Source: Methylomonas albis (GTDB taxonomy: Bacteria > Pseudomonadota > Gammaproteobacteria > Methylococcales > Methylomonadaceae). Taken from it: a stretch of DNA of 64,000 bases. Positions 16,053-26,900 of the stretch are shown here, piece after piece. The position numbers and the translations under genes are program-made. Location: NCBI RefSeq assembly GCF_014850955.1, contig NZ_JACXSS010000001.1, positions 1,612,001 through 1,676,000 of the forward strand, in the 5' to 3' direction. Below the pieces are notes generated by a model. That model made no database searches. It was not told the origin of the DNA and saw only the letters and a program-made list of their open reading frames with translations. How positions within the stretch are numbered: position 1 is the stretch's first letter; every line of letters begins with the position of its first letter.

Positions 16053-16811
16053 ATGAAACATTTTGCAAAAACTATGGTTGCAGCGGCTCTGTTGGTAGGC
16101 GCTGGTTCAGCTAACGCTGCTATCGAGAAAAACGGCGGTGGTTTAAACGAAGCTTATTTGTCTGCTTACGACATCACTACCGGTAAAACTTTTACCCTGG
16201 ATACCGGCGTGACCTACAACGACTTGGTTGCCAACGTCAGTAACACAAATTACAGCTTGAATTTTGACCTGTCTGCTCTGACCAACTGGACATCGTTTAT
16301 TACCGGTGCAAACACCAGCAAAATCAAATACGCAGTTGCTGTCGGCAATTCTGTTGATTTTGGTGCCGCTATCACAGGTAACGCGCCATTGGCTGTTACC
16401 CAAAGTATTCTGTTCGGAATTGACGTGTCTTCAGGTATAGAAAACCACGCAATCGATATCAATAGCAGAGTTGCTAACGTTACTTCACAAAATCTGAGCA
16501 CATTGGCTTTGGATAGTGACTCCGCTGGTACTGGCCAGCACGCTAATGCCGCTAGCGTTTGGGGTACTTGGATTCAAGACCCGCAAGCAAACTATGGTGA
16601 TGCGGTTGGTTTTCAGTTGGGCGTATTGGACCAAAACACTGGTGACAATATTGCAAGCACATTTGTTGGTCAATGGAAATTGGCTGGCAACAGTCTGACT
16701 TTTACTGCGCCTCCTGTTGCTTCCGTGCCGCTACCAGCTGCTGTATGGATGTTCGGCGCCGGTCTGATGGGCGTATTGCGCTTAAACCGTCGTAAATCAC
16801 TGGCTGTATAA
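16053..16811 (+). CDS. VPLPA-CTERM exported protein, 252 aa
   Basis: Predicted exosortase-sorted surface protein. Signal peptide at residues 1-22 (MKHFAKTMVAAALLVGAG, cleavage after ANA). The C-terminal signal at about 226-250 is VPLPA, then AVWMFGAGLMGVLRL, then NRRK. The body is Asn/Ser/Thr/Asp-rich and beta-rich with no catalytic motif. It is the first gene after a GEMM-I riboswitch and is followed after 64 bases by a secreted PstS-like protein, so the two are probably co-transcribed. Function unknown; a matrix or surface role is inferred from context. An AAGG site precedes the ATG. Confidence 0.87.
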   Translation: MKHFAKTMVAAALLVGAGSANAAIEKNGGGLNEAYLSAYDITTGKTFTLDTGVTYNDLVANVSNTNYSLNFDLSALTNWTSFITGANTSKIKYAVAVGNSVDFGAAITGNAPLAVTQSILFGIDVSSGIENHAIDINSRVANVTSQNLSTLALDSDSAGTGQHANAASVWGTWIQDPQANYGDAVGFQLGVLDQNTGDNIASTFVGQWKLAGNSLTFTAPPVASVPLPAAVWMFGAGLMGVLRLNRRKSLAV

Positions 16812-16817
16812 GCTTTT

Positions 16818-16847
16818 GGCCACTTCCGGCTTTATCCGGGAGTGGCT
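16818..16847 (+). terminator. Hairpin between the VPLPA gene and the PstS-like gene
   Basis: GCCACTTCCGG (16819-16829) pairs with CCGGGAGTGGC (16836-16846) around a 6-base loop, followed by TCTCTAATTTTT. It may act as a partial terminator or mRNA stabiliser setting unequal levels of the two gene products. Confidence 0.6.
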
Positions 16848-16875
16848 CTCTAATTTTTAACAAGCGAGAGACAAA

Positions 16876-18459
16876 ATGAAAAAATTAATCTTAGGTGCAG
16901 CAGTTTCTGCTGCCTTATTAGCTGGCACAGCGCAAGCGGCTATCACATTGGATGGTGCCGGCAAAGTCGTAGTAACGCCTGCCGATACTTATGAAATTTA
17001 TTTGTCAGGTGCTTCTGCTGCGCTGGACTATATTGAGCATTTGGCGACCAGCACGTCTGTAATTGCTGCAGATCGTATGTGTGATTCAACCCAGCCTATC
17101 TATAAATTTAAAGATAATGGCGGTGGTAAAGATCAAAACGCATATTACTGCACATTGAACCCGCTGAACCCACAATTAGTCGGTTTGGCTGGCGGTAAAG
17201 CCAACCTGCTGATTTACAAACGTAGCGTAGGTGGTTCTGCTAAAGGTGTTGCTCCACTCATTGATGACGCGAAAGGGAATAACGCAGCTGCTCATGTCGA
17301 ATTTTTGAACGTCGATCCTAGCGTTTGTACAGCGCCTACAGGCACTGGTCTATTGACTTCTACTTGCACGTATTCGCCAACTACCGCAGGTCAATTCAAA
17401 AGCGAAATTCCTGATTTCGGTATTTCTGACGTTGATCCTGAGCAATTTCGTGGTGTTAATACATCAGGTACAGCGGTTAATCCGTCCGATGTTGGTTTGT
17501 TGAATGTTGAATCAGCAGGCGGTCAAGTATTTGGTATCGGTGCTACTTTGAAATTGCGCAATGCGCTGCAAGAAGCACAATTTGGCGTGGGTAATGCTTG
17601 CGTTGGCGCCGAAAGCGAAGCTTGTATGCCTAGTTTGACTCGTGATCAAGTCGCCAGCATCATGACCGGCAAACTGGATAGCTGGAAAGACCTGAAAGTG
17701 GGGGCGAGCGATTTGTATACTTTGGCTAGTGCTGCCTACAAGCCAGGAAATGCTAACGCACGCGTACACATCTGTACCCGTACTGATGGTTCTGGTACTA
17801 AAGCGCAAATGGGGATTAATTTCCTGAACTATCCTTGTGCTACAGCTGCTACAGCTCCGAAAGCCGATACTGGTACTTTGGGTGAAGTCATTGCCTCTGC
17901 TCAAGTACATGCAATGTCATCAGCTGGCAACTTGTCTGAATGTTTAAGAGAATTGGATGCAGGTGTTAACACCATCGGTACTGGTTTCAACAATACATAC
18001 ACAACAGGCGGCGCACGTTGGGCGATCGGTCTCCAAGGTTTGGAAAAAAATGCCAACCAGGCTGAAGACTGGCGTTTTATCAAAATCGATGGCATTGCTC
18101 CAACTCTGGAAAACGTTGCGAAAGGCAAATACCATGACTGGGCTGAGCTGACTTTCCAATATTCCAAAACTCACGTTTGGGATTTGAGTGAAGACTTGAT
18201 CGTTAAAGAATTCATCAAAGCGGCCAGCAATCCTAACGTCATCGTTTCTTTGAACCAAACTAACATTCATCCGTTTGGTGATAGCGGTTTCTTGGCTTCA
18301 CCTAAAAACTTTACGCCAACCGCCAACGGTACTTTTGCATCTAGCTATCCGGTAAACCCTTACAGCCATGCTACAACTTCTCAAGGTGTAAACAACTGCC
18401 GCATCCCCGCAGCATATGACTTGCCTAACGCAACAAATGCAGGCATTCAACTTCAATAA
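16876..18459 (+). CDS. Secreted PstS-like substrate-binding protein, 527 aa, cysteine-rich
   Basis: Signal peptide at residues 1-21 (ends AQA). The fold resembles periplasmic phosphate-binding proteins: EIYLSGASAAL near the N-terminus matches the first phosphate loop, SLTRDQVASIMTGKLDSW is the classic PstS-like segment, and TRTDGSGTKAQ (about residue 302) matches the R-x-D-x-SGT phosphate-binding loop. The mature protein has ten cysteines, suggesting several disulfides and an extracytoplasmic or extracellular location. It is longer than PstS (about 340) and has no adjacent ABC transporter genes, so an uptake role is doubtful. It sits downstream of a riboswitch and a VPLPA-CTERM protein, close to the T2SS operon. 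It could be a T2SS substrate; that is inference. Confidence 0.7.
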   Translation: MKKLILGAAVSAALLAGTAQAAITLDGAGKVVVTPADTYEIYLSGASAALDYIEHLATSTSVIAADRMCDSTQPIYKFKDNGGGKDQNAYYCTLNPLNPQLVGLAGGKANLLIYKRSVGGSAKGVAPLIDDAKGNNAAAHVEFLNVDPSVCTAPTGTGLLTSTCTYSPTTAGQFKSEIPDFGISDVDPEQFRGVNTSGTAVNPSDVGLLNVESAGGQVFGIGATLKLRNALQEAQFGVGNACVGAESEACMPSLTRDQVASIMTGKLDSWKDLKVGASDLYTLASAAYKPGNANARVHICTRTDGSGTKAQMGINFLNYPCATAATAPKADTGTLGEVIASAQVHAMSSAGNLSECLRELDAGVNTIGTGFNNTYTTGGARWAIGLQGLEKNANQAEDWRFIKIDGIAPTLENVAKGKYHDWAELTFQYSKTHVWDLSEDLIVKEFIKAASNPNVIVSLNQTNIHPFGDSGFLASPKNFTPTANGTFASSYPVNPYSHATTSQGVNNCRIPAAYDLPNATNAGIQLQ

Positions 18460-18514
18460 TGCGCAATGCATTAATTAGGTTGATGCGATAAAGGATTGTC
18501 GCGAGTAACAGGAG

Positions 18515-18546
18515 AACCAGCCGTTTTCGGACGGCTGGTTTTTTTG
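18515..18546 (+). terminator. Intrinsic terminator after the PstS-like gene
   Basis: Perfect 10-bp stem AACCAGCCGT (18515-18524) / ACGGCTGGTT (18531-18540), 6-base loop, followed by an eight-T run. A textbook Rho-independent terminator that ends the riboswitch-controlled transcript. Confidence 0.95.
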
Positions 18547-18606
18547 TTTGTAGCAGTGGGCGGATGTGAATGATGCTTTTTGCGACTTATACGTTTGTGG
18601 CTAAAT

Positions 18607-18682
18607 CCCCGGTGGTGTTGTCACAAAAGCTTAACGCAAGCGCCTTAGAATACCGGGGCTAGCGGCTTTCATACGGAAAGCC
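18607..18682 (+). promoter_or_regulatory. Structured leader ahead of the TPS transporter gene
   Basis: CCCCGGT (18607-18613) can pair with ACCGGGG (18652-18658), and GGCTTTC (18664-18670) with GAAAGCC (18676-18682), just before the ATG at 18710. This makes two stacked hairpins in the leader. I do not recognise a riboswitch class. The Shine-Dalgarno sequence of the following gene is weak, so the structure could matter for translation. Confidence 0.35.
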
Positions 18683-18709
18683 GGGCATAACACGGATAAA
18701 ACAGATTTC

Positions 18710-20350
18710 ATGCGGGTAAATAGAATAAAGCCGGTTCTGATGTGCTTGTCGGGCTGCGTCTTGATGGTGGCTTTCGAGGTATTGGCTCAGGATGCTCAGC
18801 AGAACGGACCAGCCGTTGCAACGGAAACTCAGCAACAGGCGGCGCAGCCGACCGCCAGTTTCGATTTACTGGAATTACGAGTCAAGGGTAATAGTCTCAT
18901 CGATAAAAAACAGTTGGAACGCACGATATATCCGTTTTTGGGGCCTAAAAAGAGTATCGATAACGTCGAGTCGGCGCGCGCGGCGCTGGAAGAATTATAT
19001 CGAACCCATGGTTATCAGACCGTGGCGGTGGATATTCCCGAGCAAGATGTGAAAAACGGTATCGTTTATTTGCAGGTAGTGGAAGGTAAGGTGTCGCGCT
19101 TGCGGGTTAAGGATTCCCGGTATTTTTCGTTGGGTAAAATTAAGGCCGCTGTGCCTGAGCTGGCGGAAGGCAATGTGCCCAATTTGCCGAAAATGCAAAA
19201 GCAGTTGGCGGAACTGGCTGGCGAAAGCCCGGATCGGCAAATCACGCCCATCCTGCGGGCTGGTGAAACGCCGGGCACTTTGGAAGTCGATTTAAAAGTG
19301 AAGGACGAATTGCCTTTGCACGGACGCATCGAGCTAAACGGCCGCAATACATCAAGTACCTCAAGGTTACGTTTGGTGTCGTCGTTAAGGTACGAGAATC
19401 TGTGGCAGGCCATGCATAGCGCTTCGCTGATGTATCAGGTGTCGCCGGAAGATAATAAAGAAGTGGATGTCTGGGCCGGTACTTATGCGATGCCCTTATT
19501 GGACGACGGCACCCGTTTTGCGTTTTACGCCGTCAGTTCGTCGTCGAATTCGCAGATCGCCAGTGCCGGGGCCCTATCGGTAATCGGTATCGGTAATATT
19601 TATGGAGCCAGACTGGTCAAGCCTTTGAAGGCGTTGGATGACTATTATCACAGTGCAACCTTGGGCGTCGATTACAAGGATTTTCAAGAGGATTTAAAGC
19701 TGCTGGGTGCCGACAGTATCGCCACTCCGATCAGCTACGCGCCGTTTTTAGCGCAGTACAGCGGCAATTTGCGCGGTAAAGAATCAAGCACAACTTTCGA
19801 TTTAGGACTGCACTTCTCGGTGCGCGGCTTGGGCAACAAGCAGCAGCAATTTGAAGACAAACGGGTTTTTGCCAGGGCCGATTATATGTATCTGACCGGT
19901 GATTTGAAATACCAGCGGGATCTGCCCTTGGGCATGGAGCTGGTCAGCCACTTTTCCGGCCAGGCCGCCGATTCGCCATTAATTAGTAACGAACAGTTTT
20001 CGCTGGGTGGCGCGCAGAGCGTGCGCGGGTATTTCGAGACTCAGGCTTTAGCCGATGACGGTGTATTTGGCTCTTTGGAAATTCATTCGCCGCATTTGGG
20101 CTTATCGGATTGGGAGTTCGTCAATAAGTTAAAGGTGCTGGCCTTTTTAGATGGTGGCAGAGGCTGGATTAAGAACACTTTACCCGGCAACGTCAAGAGC
20201 TACACCTTGAGCGGTGCCGGCGTGGGTGTGCATTTTCAGTTATGGAAACAGTTGAGCGGTGTGTTCGATGTCGGTATTCCGTTTACTTCGCTGGCACCGG
20301 TTCAAAGCGGTGATCCGCGGCTGCACTTTAACCTTGCGACCGAATTTTAA
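18710..20350 (+). CDS. Two-partner secretion outer-membrane transporter (ShlB/FhaC/HxuB family), 546 aa
   Basis: Omp85-type beta-barrel that exports the giant adhesin encoded downstream. Residues 1-26 are a signal peptide ending LAQ. Two POTRA domains follow: the first at about 47-125 (FDLLELRVKGNSLIDKKQLERTI..., then LEELYRTHGYQTVAVDIPEQDVKNGIVYLQVVEGKV), the second to about 205. The barrel contains the family signature SVRGYFE near residue 436, which inserts into the pore, and ends with an aromatic residue (ATEF) as outer-membrane barrels do. The gene has its own leader and is separated from the adhesin by 630 bases, so their levels can be set independently. Confidence 0.93.
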   Translation: MRVNRIKPVLMCLSGCVLMVAFEVLAQDAQQNGPAVATETQQQAAQPTASFDLLELRVKGNSLIDKKQLERTIYPFLGPKKSIDNVESARAALEELYRTHGYQTVAVDIPEQDVKNGIVYLQVVEGKVSRLRVKDSRYFSLGKIKAAVPELAEGNVPNLPKMQKQLAELAGESPDRQITPILRAGETPGTLEVDLKVKDELPLHGRIELNGRNTSSTSRLRLVSSLRYENLWQAMHSASLMYQVSPEDNKEVDVWAGTYAMPLLDDGTRFAFYAVSSSSNSQIASAGALSVIGIGNIYGARLVKPLKALDDYYHSATLGVDYKDFQEDLKLLGADSIATPISYAPFLAQYSGNLRGKESSTTFDLGLHFSVRGLGNKQQQFEDKRVFARADYMYLTGDLKYQRDLPLGMELVSHFSGQAADSPLISNEQFSLGGAQSVRGYFETQALADDGVFGSLEIHSPHLGLSDWEFVNKLKVLAFLDGGRGWIKNTLPGNVKSYTLSGAGVGVHFQLWKQLSGVFDVGIPFTSLAPVQSGDPRLHFNLATEF

Positions 20351-20865
20351 GGGTTTCCTTAATGCATAGTGCGAGGAAATCGTTTTACTTAAGGTTTTGG
20401 CGCGAGCTGTATGGTTAATATGTTTTGTTAGGTTATTCAATAATAATTTAATTAAGAATTTAGTATAAAAAATCCATTTTAACCGATAAGGTTTGTGTGG
20501 GGTTCTTAGTGTTATCTGGTTATGTATGTAATATAACTGTAATATTTTAAGACTTGTTGAATGTTTGTGATTTTATTTCCTAATGAATATTAATTTATTG
20601 GGTTACGCCGACGGATTTTGATGGGTGTTAGGCTTGTCTTGTTTTTCATATCATTATGAAATTAAAAGAAAATATTTATAGAATGCGTTCGTCTGTGAGT
20701 GTTTTTTAATCTAAAAATTATTTTACTGATACTTAGGTACAGTATTAAATAAAAGCTTGGTTACTAATATATGTCCAAGCTTTCCAATAAGTCGAAAAGC
20801 GCTTTGTTCGAAAGTGGCGCAGGTGATTTTATCCTTAATAAATATTAAGGTCATTGTAATTTAAT
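20351..20865. promoter_or_regulatory. AT-rich leader of the giant adhesin gene, with two inverted repeats
   Basis: No gene is seen. The sequence is far more AT-rich than its neighbours. AAAGCTTGG (20752-20760) pairs perfectly with CCAAGCTTT (20775-20783) around a 14-base loop. CCTTAAT (20833-20839) pairs with ATTAAGG (20844-20850) around four bases, immediately before the riboswitch. The second could be an operator or overlap a promoter. AT-rich regulatory DNA before adhesin genes is often bound by H-NS-like proteins; that is inference here. Confidence 0.45.
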
Positions 20866-20940
20866 GTGTAAAGGCTAAACCCGTTGTGAGGCGGGGACAG
20901 AAAACCACGGGTCTTGTTTGAAGACAGCCGGGTTGCCACG
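20866..20940 (+). promoter_or_regulatory. GEMM-I cyclic-di-GMP riboswitch upstream of the giant adhesin gene
   Basis: Same plan as the aptamer at 15917. AAAGGCTAAACCC leads into a stem closed by a GNRA loop (CCGTT GTGA GGCGG, 20882-20895), then GGACAGAAAACCACGGGTCTT and the closing GACAGCCGGGTTGCC. The core reads GGACAGAAAAC where the other copy reads GGACGGAAAGC. It ends about 40 bases before the ATG at 20981, almost the same spacing as in the first copy, and no T-rich terminator intervenes. Direct control of adhesin synthesis by cyclic di-GMP is the natural reading. Confidence 0.86.
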
Positions 20941-20980
20941 TATCTAATTTTGTTAATTGTTTTTGACAAAGGCGACAACC

Positions 20981-23900
20981 ATGTCCATCAAACCGCAGAC
21001 AAGCACATCCTCATCCGATCATTTATTCAGGCTAAAACCGCTCGCTGCTAGTGTACGGATCGTGATGGCGGGCGGATTGTTGGTAGGTTCGATTGTGCCT
21101 GTATATGCGGAGTTGCCGATTCCGGTGGCGGGTCAAGGTTGGGTCAGTTCGGGTAGCGCCACCAGCCAGATTATCGGCAACACCATGCGCATCGATCAGC
21201 AGACTGATCGTGCCACGCTTAACTGGCAAAGTTTTAATGTCGGTCGCGAAAATACCGTGCAATTTGTGCAGCCCGATAGTTCGTCTATAGCGCTGAATCG
21301 GATTGGCCAACAAGACGCCAGCCGGATTCTTGGGCAAATCATCGCCAACGGCCAAGTGTATCTGTACAACAAAAACGGATTTGTGTTTGGCAAAGACTCG
21401 GTAGTCAATGCCAATAGCTTCTTGGCTAGCACCCTGGAAATTACTGATGAGGCTTTTAATCGCGGCATCACCCGGGTGTTCGATGAAAACGGCACAGCCG
21501 CGTTAGGCATTAACGATGGCACCAAGCTGGATCCGAAGACGGTGCAAATATTGATTGAAGCCGGCGCCAAGATCCATGTCGACAAAGGCGGGCGGATTAT
21601 TATCGCGGCGCCCACCATTGAGAATAAAGGATCGCTTTCCACAGAAGAACACGGCCAAATAATACTCGCTGCCAGTCAGGACAGGGTTTATCTGCAAGAA
21701 GCCGATAAGGACAGCCCATTTGCCGGATTGGTCGTAGAGGTAAACACCGGCGGCAAAGTATCCAATGTGGGCGATATTTTTGCCAGACAGGGCAACGTCA
21801 CGATGGCGGGTTTCGCGGTTAACCAGCAAGGGCGGGTTAGCGCGACAACCTCGGTGAATGTCAACGGATCGATTCGCTTGGTGGCCCAGGAACTCGCCTT
21901 AGGGGCAGGTAAAGATCCAAACAAGGGCAAGTTGCAAGCGACCAACACCACCCGTGCTGTGGATAATGACGGCATGGGCACAACGGCAAAGCTGACATTC
22001 GATTCCGGTAGTGTCACGCAAATTGTCGCTGACGATGACGGCATTACCGCTATTGACGACAAATTACAGCCGCAGTCCTACATTGAGGGGAAAGCCCATA
22101 CCGTTGAGCTGAAAGCTAACTCCGCTATCGTTGCGCCTGGGGGTAGGGTTGATATTACCGCAACCGATAATCTGACTACGCCGTCTCAAGGCAAGTCAGG
22201 GCGAATATACGTAGACAAAGATGCGTTGATCGATGTGTCCGGCTACGACGGCGTGCCGGTGCCGATGGAGCGCAATGTCGGCGAAATTTCCGTGCAAAGT
22301 TATGAATTGCGCGATGCGCCTTTGCAGAAAACAGGGGTGCTGAAAGGCGAAACCATTCGGGTCGATTTACGTAAGGACACCAAGATTGTCGATACCAGCG
22401 GTGCCCTAGCGCGGGTGGTTCGCAGCATAGACGAGCGCTTGAGCAAGGGCGGCCAAATCAACCTGACTTCTAGTGGCGATGTGATTATCAATGATGGAGC
22501 GATGGTCGATATTTCCGGCGGTTCTATCGATTATCAAGACGGTTACATCACCAGCACGAAATTATTGACCGACTATGGACGGATCGTCGATATCAGCAAC
22601 GCCGATCCTAACGAGCATTACGCCGCCATATATGGTGTGGTAAGGGAAGTTCACAAAAAATGGGGCATAGAACGGGTTTGGGATATTCTGGGTCAATACA
22701 GCCAAGGCCAGTTTGAACAAGGGTATAGAGAAGGTAAATCGGCCGGCTCCATAAACGTTAACTCACCGCGTTTGTTTTGGAATGGTGCCTTAACCGCCGG
22801 AACGAACACCGGACGTTATCAACGTTTGCCCGGCGATAGGCCCGACGGCGGCAGCTTTGTGTTTGATTCAACTGCATTCGTGTCGATTTTTCAAAATGTG
22901 CGCTTCCAGACCGACAAGAGCAGCCTTGCTGTTTCGTTAGAGCAGCCAATTCCGGATTTAGCCAAGAATAAACCGCAGACCTTGGTGTTATCCACCGATC
23001 TGACTAATAAGTCCGGCGTACAGCACGTGGTTGTCAAAACCAATGGTCAAGCTACGGTAGCCGCGGATGCCGATATCCGGATGGATCCTGGTGCCGAATT
23101 TTCACTGCAAGCAGTCGGCATAGATATGCAGGGTCAAATACACGCGGCCGGCGGCGAGATTAATCTGACCGTGCCCGAGAAATTAGCGGGGCAGGTTAAT
23201 CTGGGACCGTCTGCCATTGTCGATGTGTCCGGCCGCTGGATTAATGATTTACAGCGGGGTTTGGCGGCTGTGCCGCTCGATCCTTTATACGTGACGGGTG
23301 GTTCGGTCAATATACACGCGACGAAGGATTTGTTCTTACAAGCCGGATCCAAGATACTTGCCGACGGTGGTGCCGTTCTGGCGCAAAACGGTAAGCTTAC
23401 CGCCGGGAAGGGTGGCAAAATAGAGCTGGCGGCGGTGGGGAATGGTGTTGCCTCGGCTATACATTTGGACGGTGAAGTTTCTGCGGCCTCTCTCAGCAAT
23501 GGAGGGAGCTTAACGCTCAATAGCGGTGAAATTATTTTCGGAAATGGGCCGGCGAAAACCGCCGATCCGTTGCGATTGGCCCAGATCAACGGCCATCTTG
23601 CCTTCGATCCGGAGTCGGGCTTTGGGGCGTTGAATGTGATCGGCAATTTTGCCGGAGTAACGGTCGCTTCCGATGTCGATCTGGATTTGAAATCAAAAAA
23701 TCTGGTTCTGGAAGGTGATTTTAGAGGGAAAATTACCGGCAGTTCAATTCGCGATTTCGCCAAACTGGAATTATTACCAGAGCATCTGCGGCAACCTTTT
23801 CAATTGAGTCTTGCCGGCAATACCGATGTCATTCTCGAAACCGGCAGTTCCATCGTCGCCGATAAGGAGTCTACCGTCAGTTTGGCATCGGCCATAGGTG

Positions 23901-26900
23901 GCGTTTATGTCGACGGCTTGATTGATACGCCCGCCGGTAAGATTAATCTTTCCATTAATCCCAAGTTTGGCGCGGAATACGATCCTTCGCAAAGCATACG
24001 TTTGGGCGCGCATGCACGCTTGTTGGCGCAAGGCACCAGCCGAATGATGCCCGTGGATGTTAGCGGTCTTCGGACAGGCAGTGTGTTAGATGGCGGTCAA
24101 GTGACTTTCGATCTAAAACGTGGCTACTTTCTCGCTGAAAACGGTTCATTGATCGACGTTTCCGGTACTCACAATATTTTAGATTTGCCCAAGACTAGCG
24201 CGGATACCGGTTTGACGGCCATCACACCTGTCGATGTCGCGTCTAATGCCGGTGGCATCAGTATTACGGTTGCCGAAGGTGCTGTGTTGGACGGTGCTAT
24301 GCGCGCAAATGCCGGTTCCGAATCGATGCGTGCAGGCAGTTTTAGCTTGACTTTCGACAATACTCGCCGCCAACCGCCCGAAGAACCTAAAGTGGCATTT
24401 CCCCACAACAATTTGTTGATTCGTATCAGGGAAAACCACGATCTGTTCATGCCGGCCGGAGTTGGCTTTGGCGATAACATTCCGGCCAGCGCCAACGGTC
24501 AAAGCGTGGTGTCGGCGGCAGCGTTGCAAGCGGCCGGCTTTGGCGATATAAGCTTTTCTACCCCGGACGAAATTCGTTTTGAAGGTAATGTCAGTCTGAC
24601 GACTCAGGCACGTTTGGACCTGGATGCGTCCAGGATCGGTTGGGTGGGGTTGAATGGTATAACGACAGGGTCGGTCAATTTGACTACGCCACTGTTGCGT
24701 ATGGGTTCGTCTCTGCAACAACAAGTCAGCGGTTTGCCGGTAAGCGGCGGCGGGCAGCTGACTGCCAACGCACAATGGATAGAGTTGTTCGGGGCGACGC
24801 AATGGAACCGTTTTAATCAAATCGATCTTAACAGTGTTCACGATTTGCGTACGGTAGGTGTCCGCTCCGGTGCGCAACGCGAGTTTTTAGGTGCGATGGT
24901 AGCGGCGGCTAATTTGAATTTACATGCGAGCCAAATTTATCCGACAACCCTAAGTAAATTTACCTTCGCGGTAAAAAACAATCCGACAGGGCAGATAAAT
25001 ATTAGCGGTACGAACACCGATATTTCGCCCTTATCGGCTGCCGGCGAGCTGAGTTTCGAAGCGCCGGTGATCAATCAAGCCGGTGTGCTTAAGGCGCCGT
25101 TGGGTAAGATTAACTTGATAGCGGGTAGTAAGCTGACACTAGCCGAAGACAGTCTGACCTCCGTATCCGCCAAGGGCCAAATTATTCCGTTTGGCGTGAC
25201 GGTGGGCGGTCTGGATTGGTTGTACCCGTTGGATACCGTTCGTAACTTGGTGTTTAACACGCCGCCCGAGAAAAAACTGGTTCTGCAAGCGCCCGAGGTA
25301 ATACTCAGCCAGGGCAGCACCGTGGATATTTCCGGTGGCGGCGATCTATATGGGTATGAATTTCAGGCCGGTTCGGGCGGATCCGACGACTATTTGAAAC
25401 CCGGTAGTGCCACGTATGAAGGCGGTTTTGCGGTGATCCCTAATTTGGGATCGGATATAGCGCCCTACGATTATTACGAATCGGTTGGCTCCGGTATTGA
25501 GTTGGGTAGCAAGGTGTATTTAAGCGGTAGTGCGGATTTGCCTGCCGGTGAATACACAGTATTGCCTGCTCACTATGCTTTGTTGCCCGGTGCATTTTTG
25601 GTCACACCACAAGCTAAAACCCAGGATCAAACTATCACAACAAGCACCAAGAGTGGTTTGGCCGTGGTGGCGGGTTACCGAACCCTGGCGGGTAGTGGAA
25701 CTGGCGACGCCCGTTGGAGCGGGTTTCGGATTGAAAGCGGCGCGGATGTGAGATTGCATTCTAAATATGAGAGCAATTTGAGCAATGCGTTTTATGCGGC
25801 AAAATCCCTGAAAAATGGCACGGTGGAGCCTGTGCTGCCGAGTGACGGTGGCCATATTTCCATCAGCGCTCAGAATAAACTGATCTTGGACAGCACATTC
25901 TTGGTCGATGCCGCTACGGGTGGTAGAGGGGCAAGGATGGATATCGCCGCCAATAAAATCCAAGTGGTAAATCAACTTAGTGCCGCACCAGCAAGCGGTA
26001 CTTTGGAAATTCTGGCCAACGATTTAAGTGACTTACACATCGACAGTTTGCTGCTGGGTGGTGCGCGTACACGTAATCAGACTAGCGGCGCAACTGATGT
26101 TGATGTGACGGCGCAGCAAGTGATTTTTTCGGCGGATAGTAAACTCATTGTCTCCGACTTGATTGCGGTGGCGACTGAGTTAGTGGACGTGAAAAGCGGC
26201 GCTGAACTGACCGCCAAGGGGGCGGCAAACAGTGGCGACAGCCTATTGAATATTAACGGCGACGGGGCTTTGTTAAGGGTTTCCAGCGATAAGCAGGTTG
26301 CTTTGAATAGAACTAATACGCCAGGATCTAAAGGTGAATTACGGGTTGCCGACGGTGCCAAGTTGAGTGCCTCCGAATCGATGTTGCTGGAAGCCAGCAA
26401 ATCTACGCAATTGCAGGGTAACATCGATATGAACGGTGGCTCACTCTATTTTGGGGCCAAGACTATAAATTTGGGCGAGGTAGACAATCTGGGTACTTCG
26501 GCCTTGAACTTGTCCAATCGCAAGCTGCAAAACTTCTCGGTGGATGAGTTAGTGTTAACCGCTCGAGACAGCATCGGTATTTACGGCAATCTTGGCCAAG
26601 TGGATAATAATGGACAAGCGTTGATTGGGGATGACGGCTTGCAAAAAGCCGTGCAGTTCGATCAATTGGTGATCAATGCCGCGGGTTTCACCGGTCACGG
26701 CTTGGCCAGCGATAGGGCCAGAATTCAAGCCGGCAATCTGCGTTTGCAAAATCCAGGTGCGGTTAACAATCTGCAAGCTATCAATGGTCATGGACAGTTG
26801 GATTTGCAAGCAAATAGCGTCGAAATTGGTAACGGTAACTTCGCGCTGCAAGGGTTTAACACTGTCAATGTTGCCGCAAGCCGGGAATTTAGGGCTGTTG

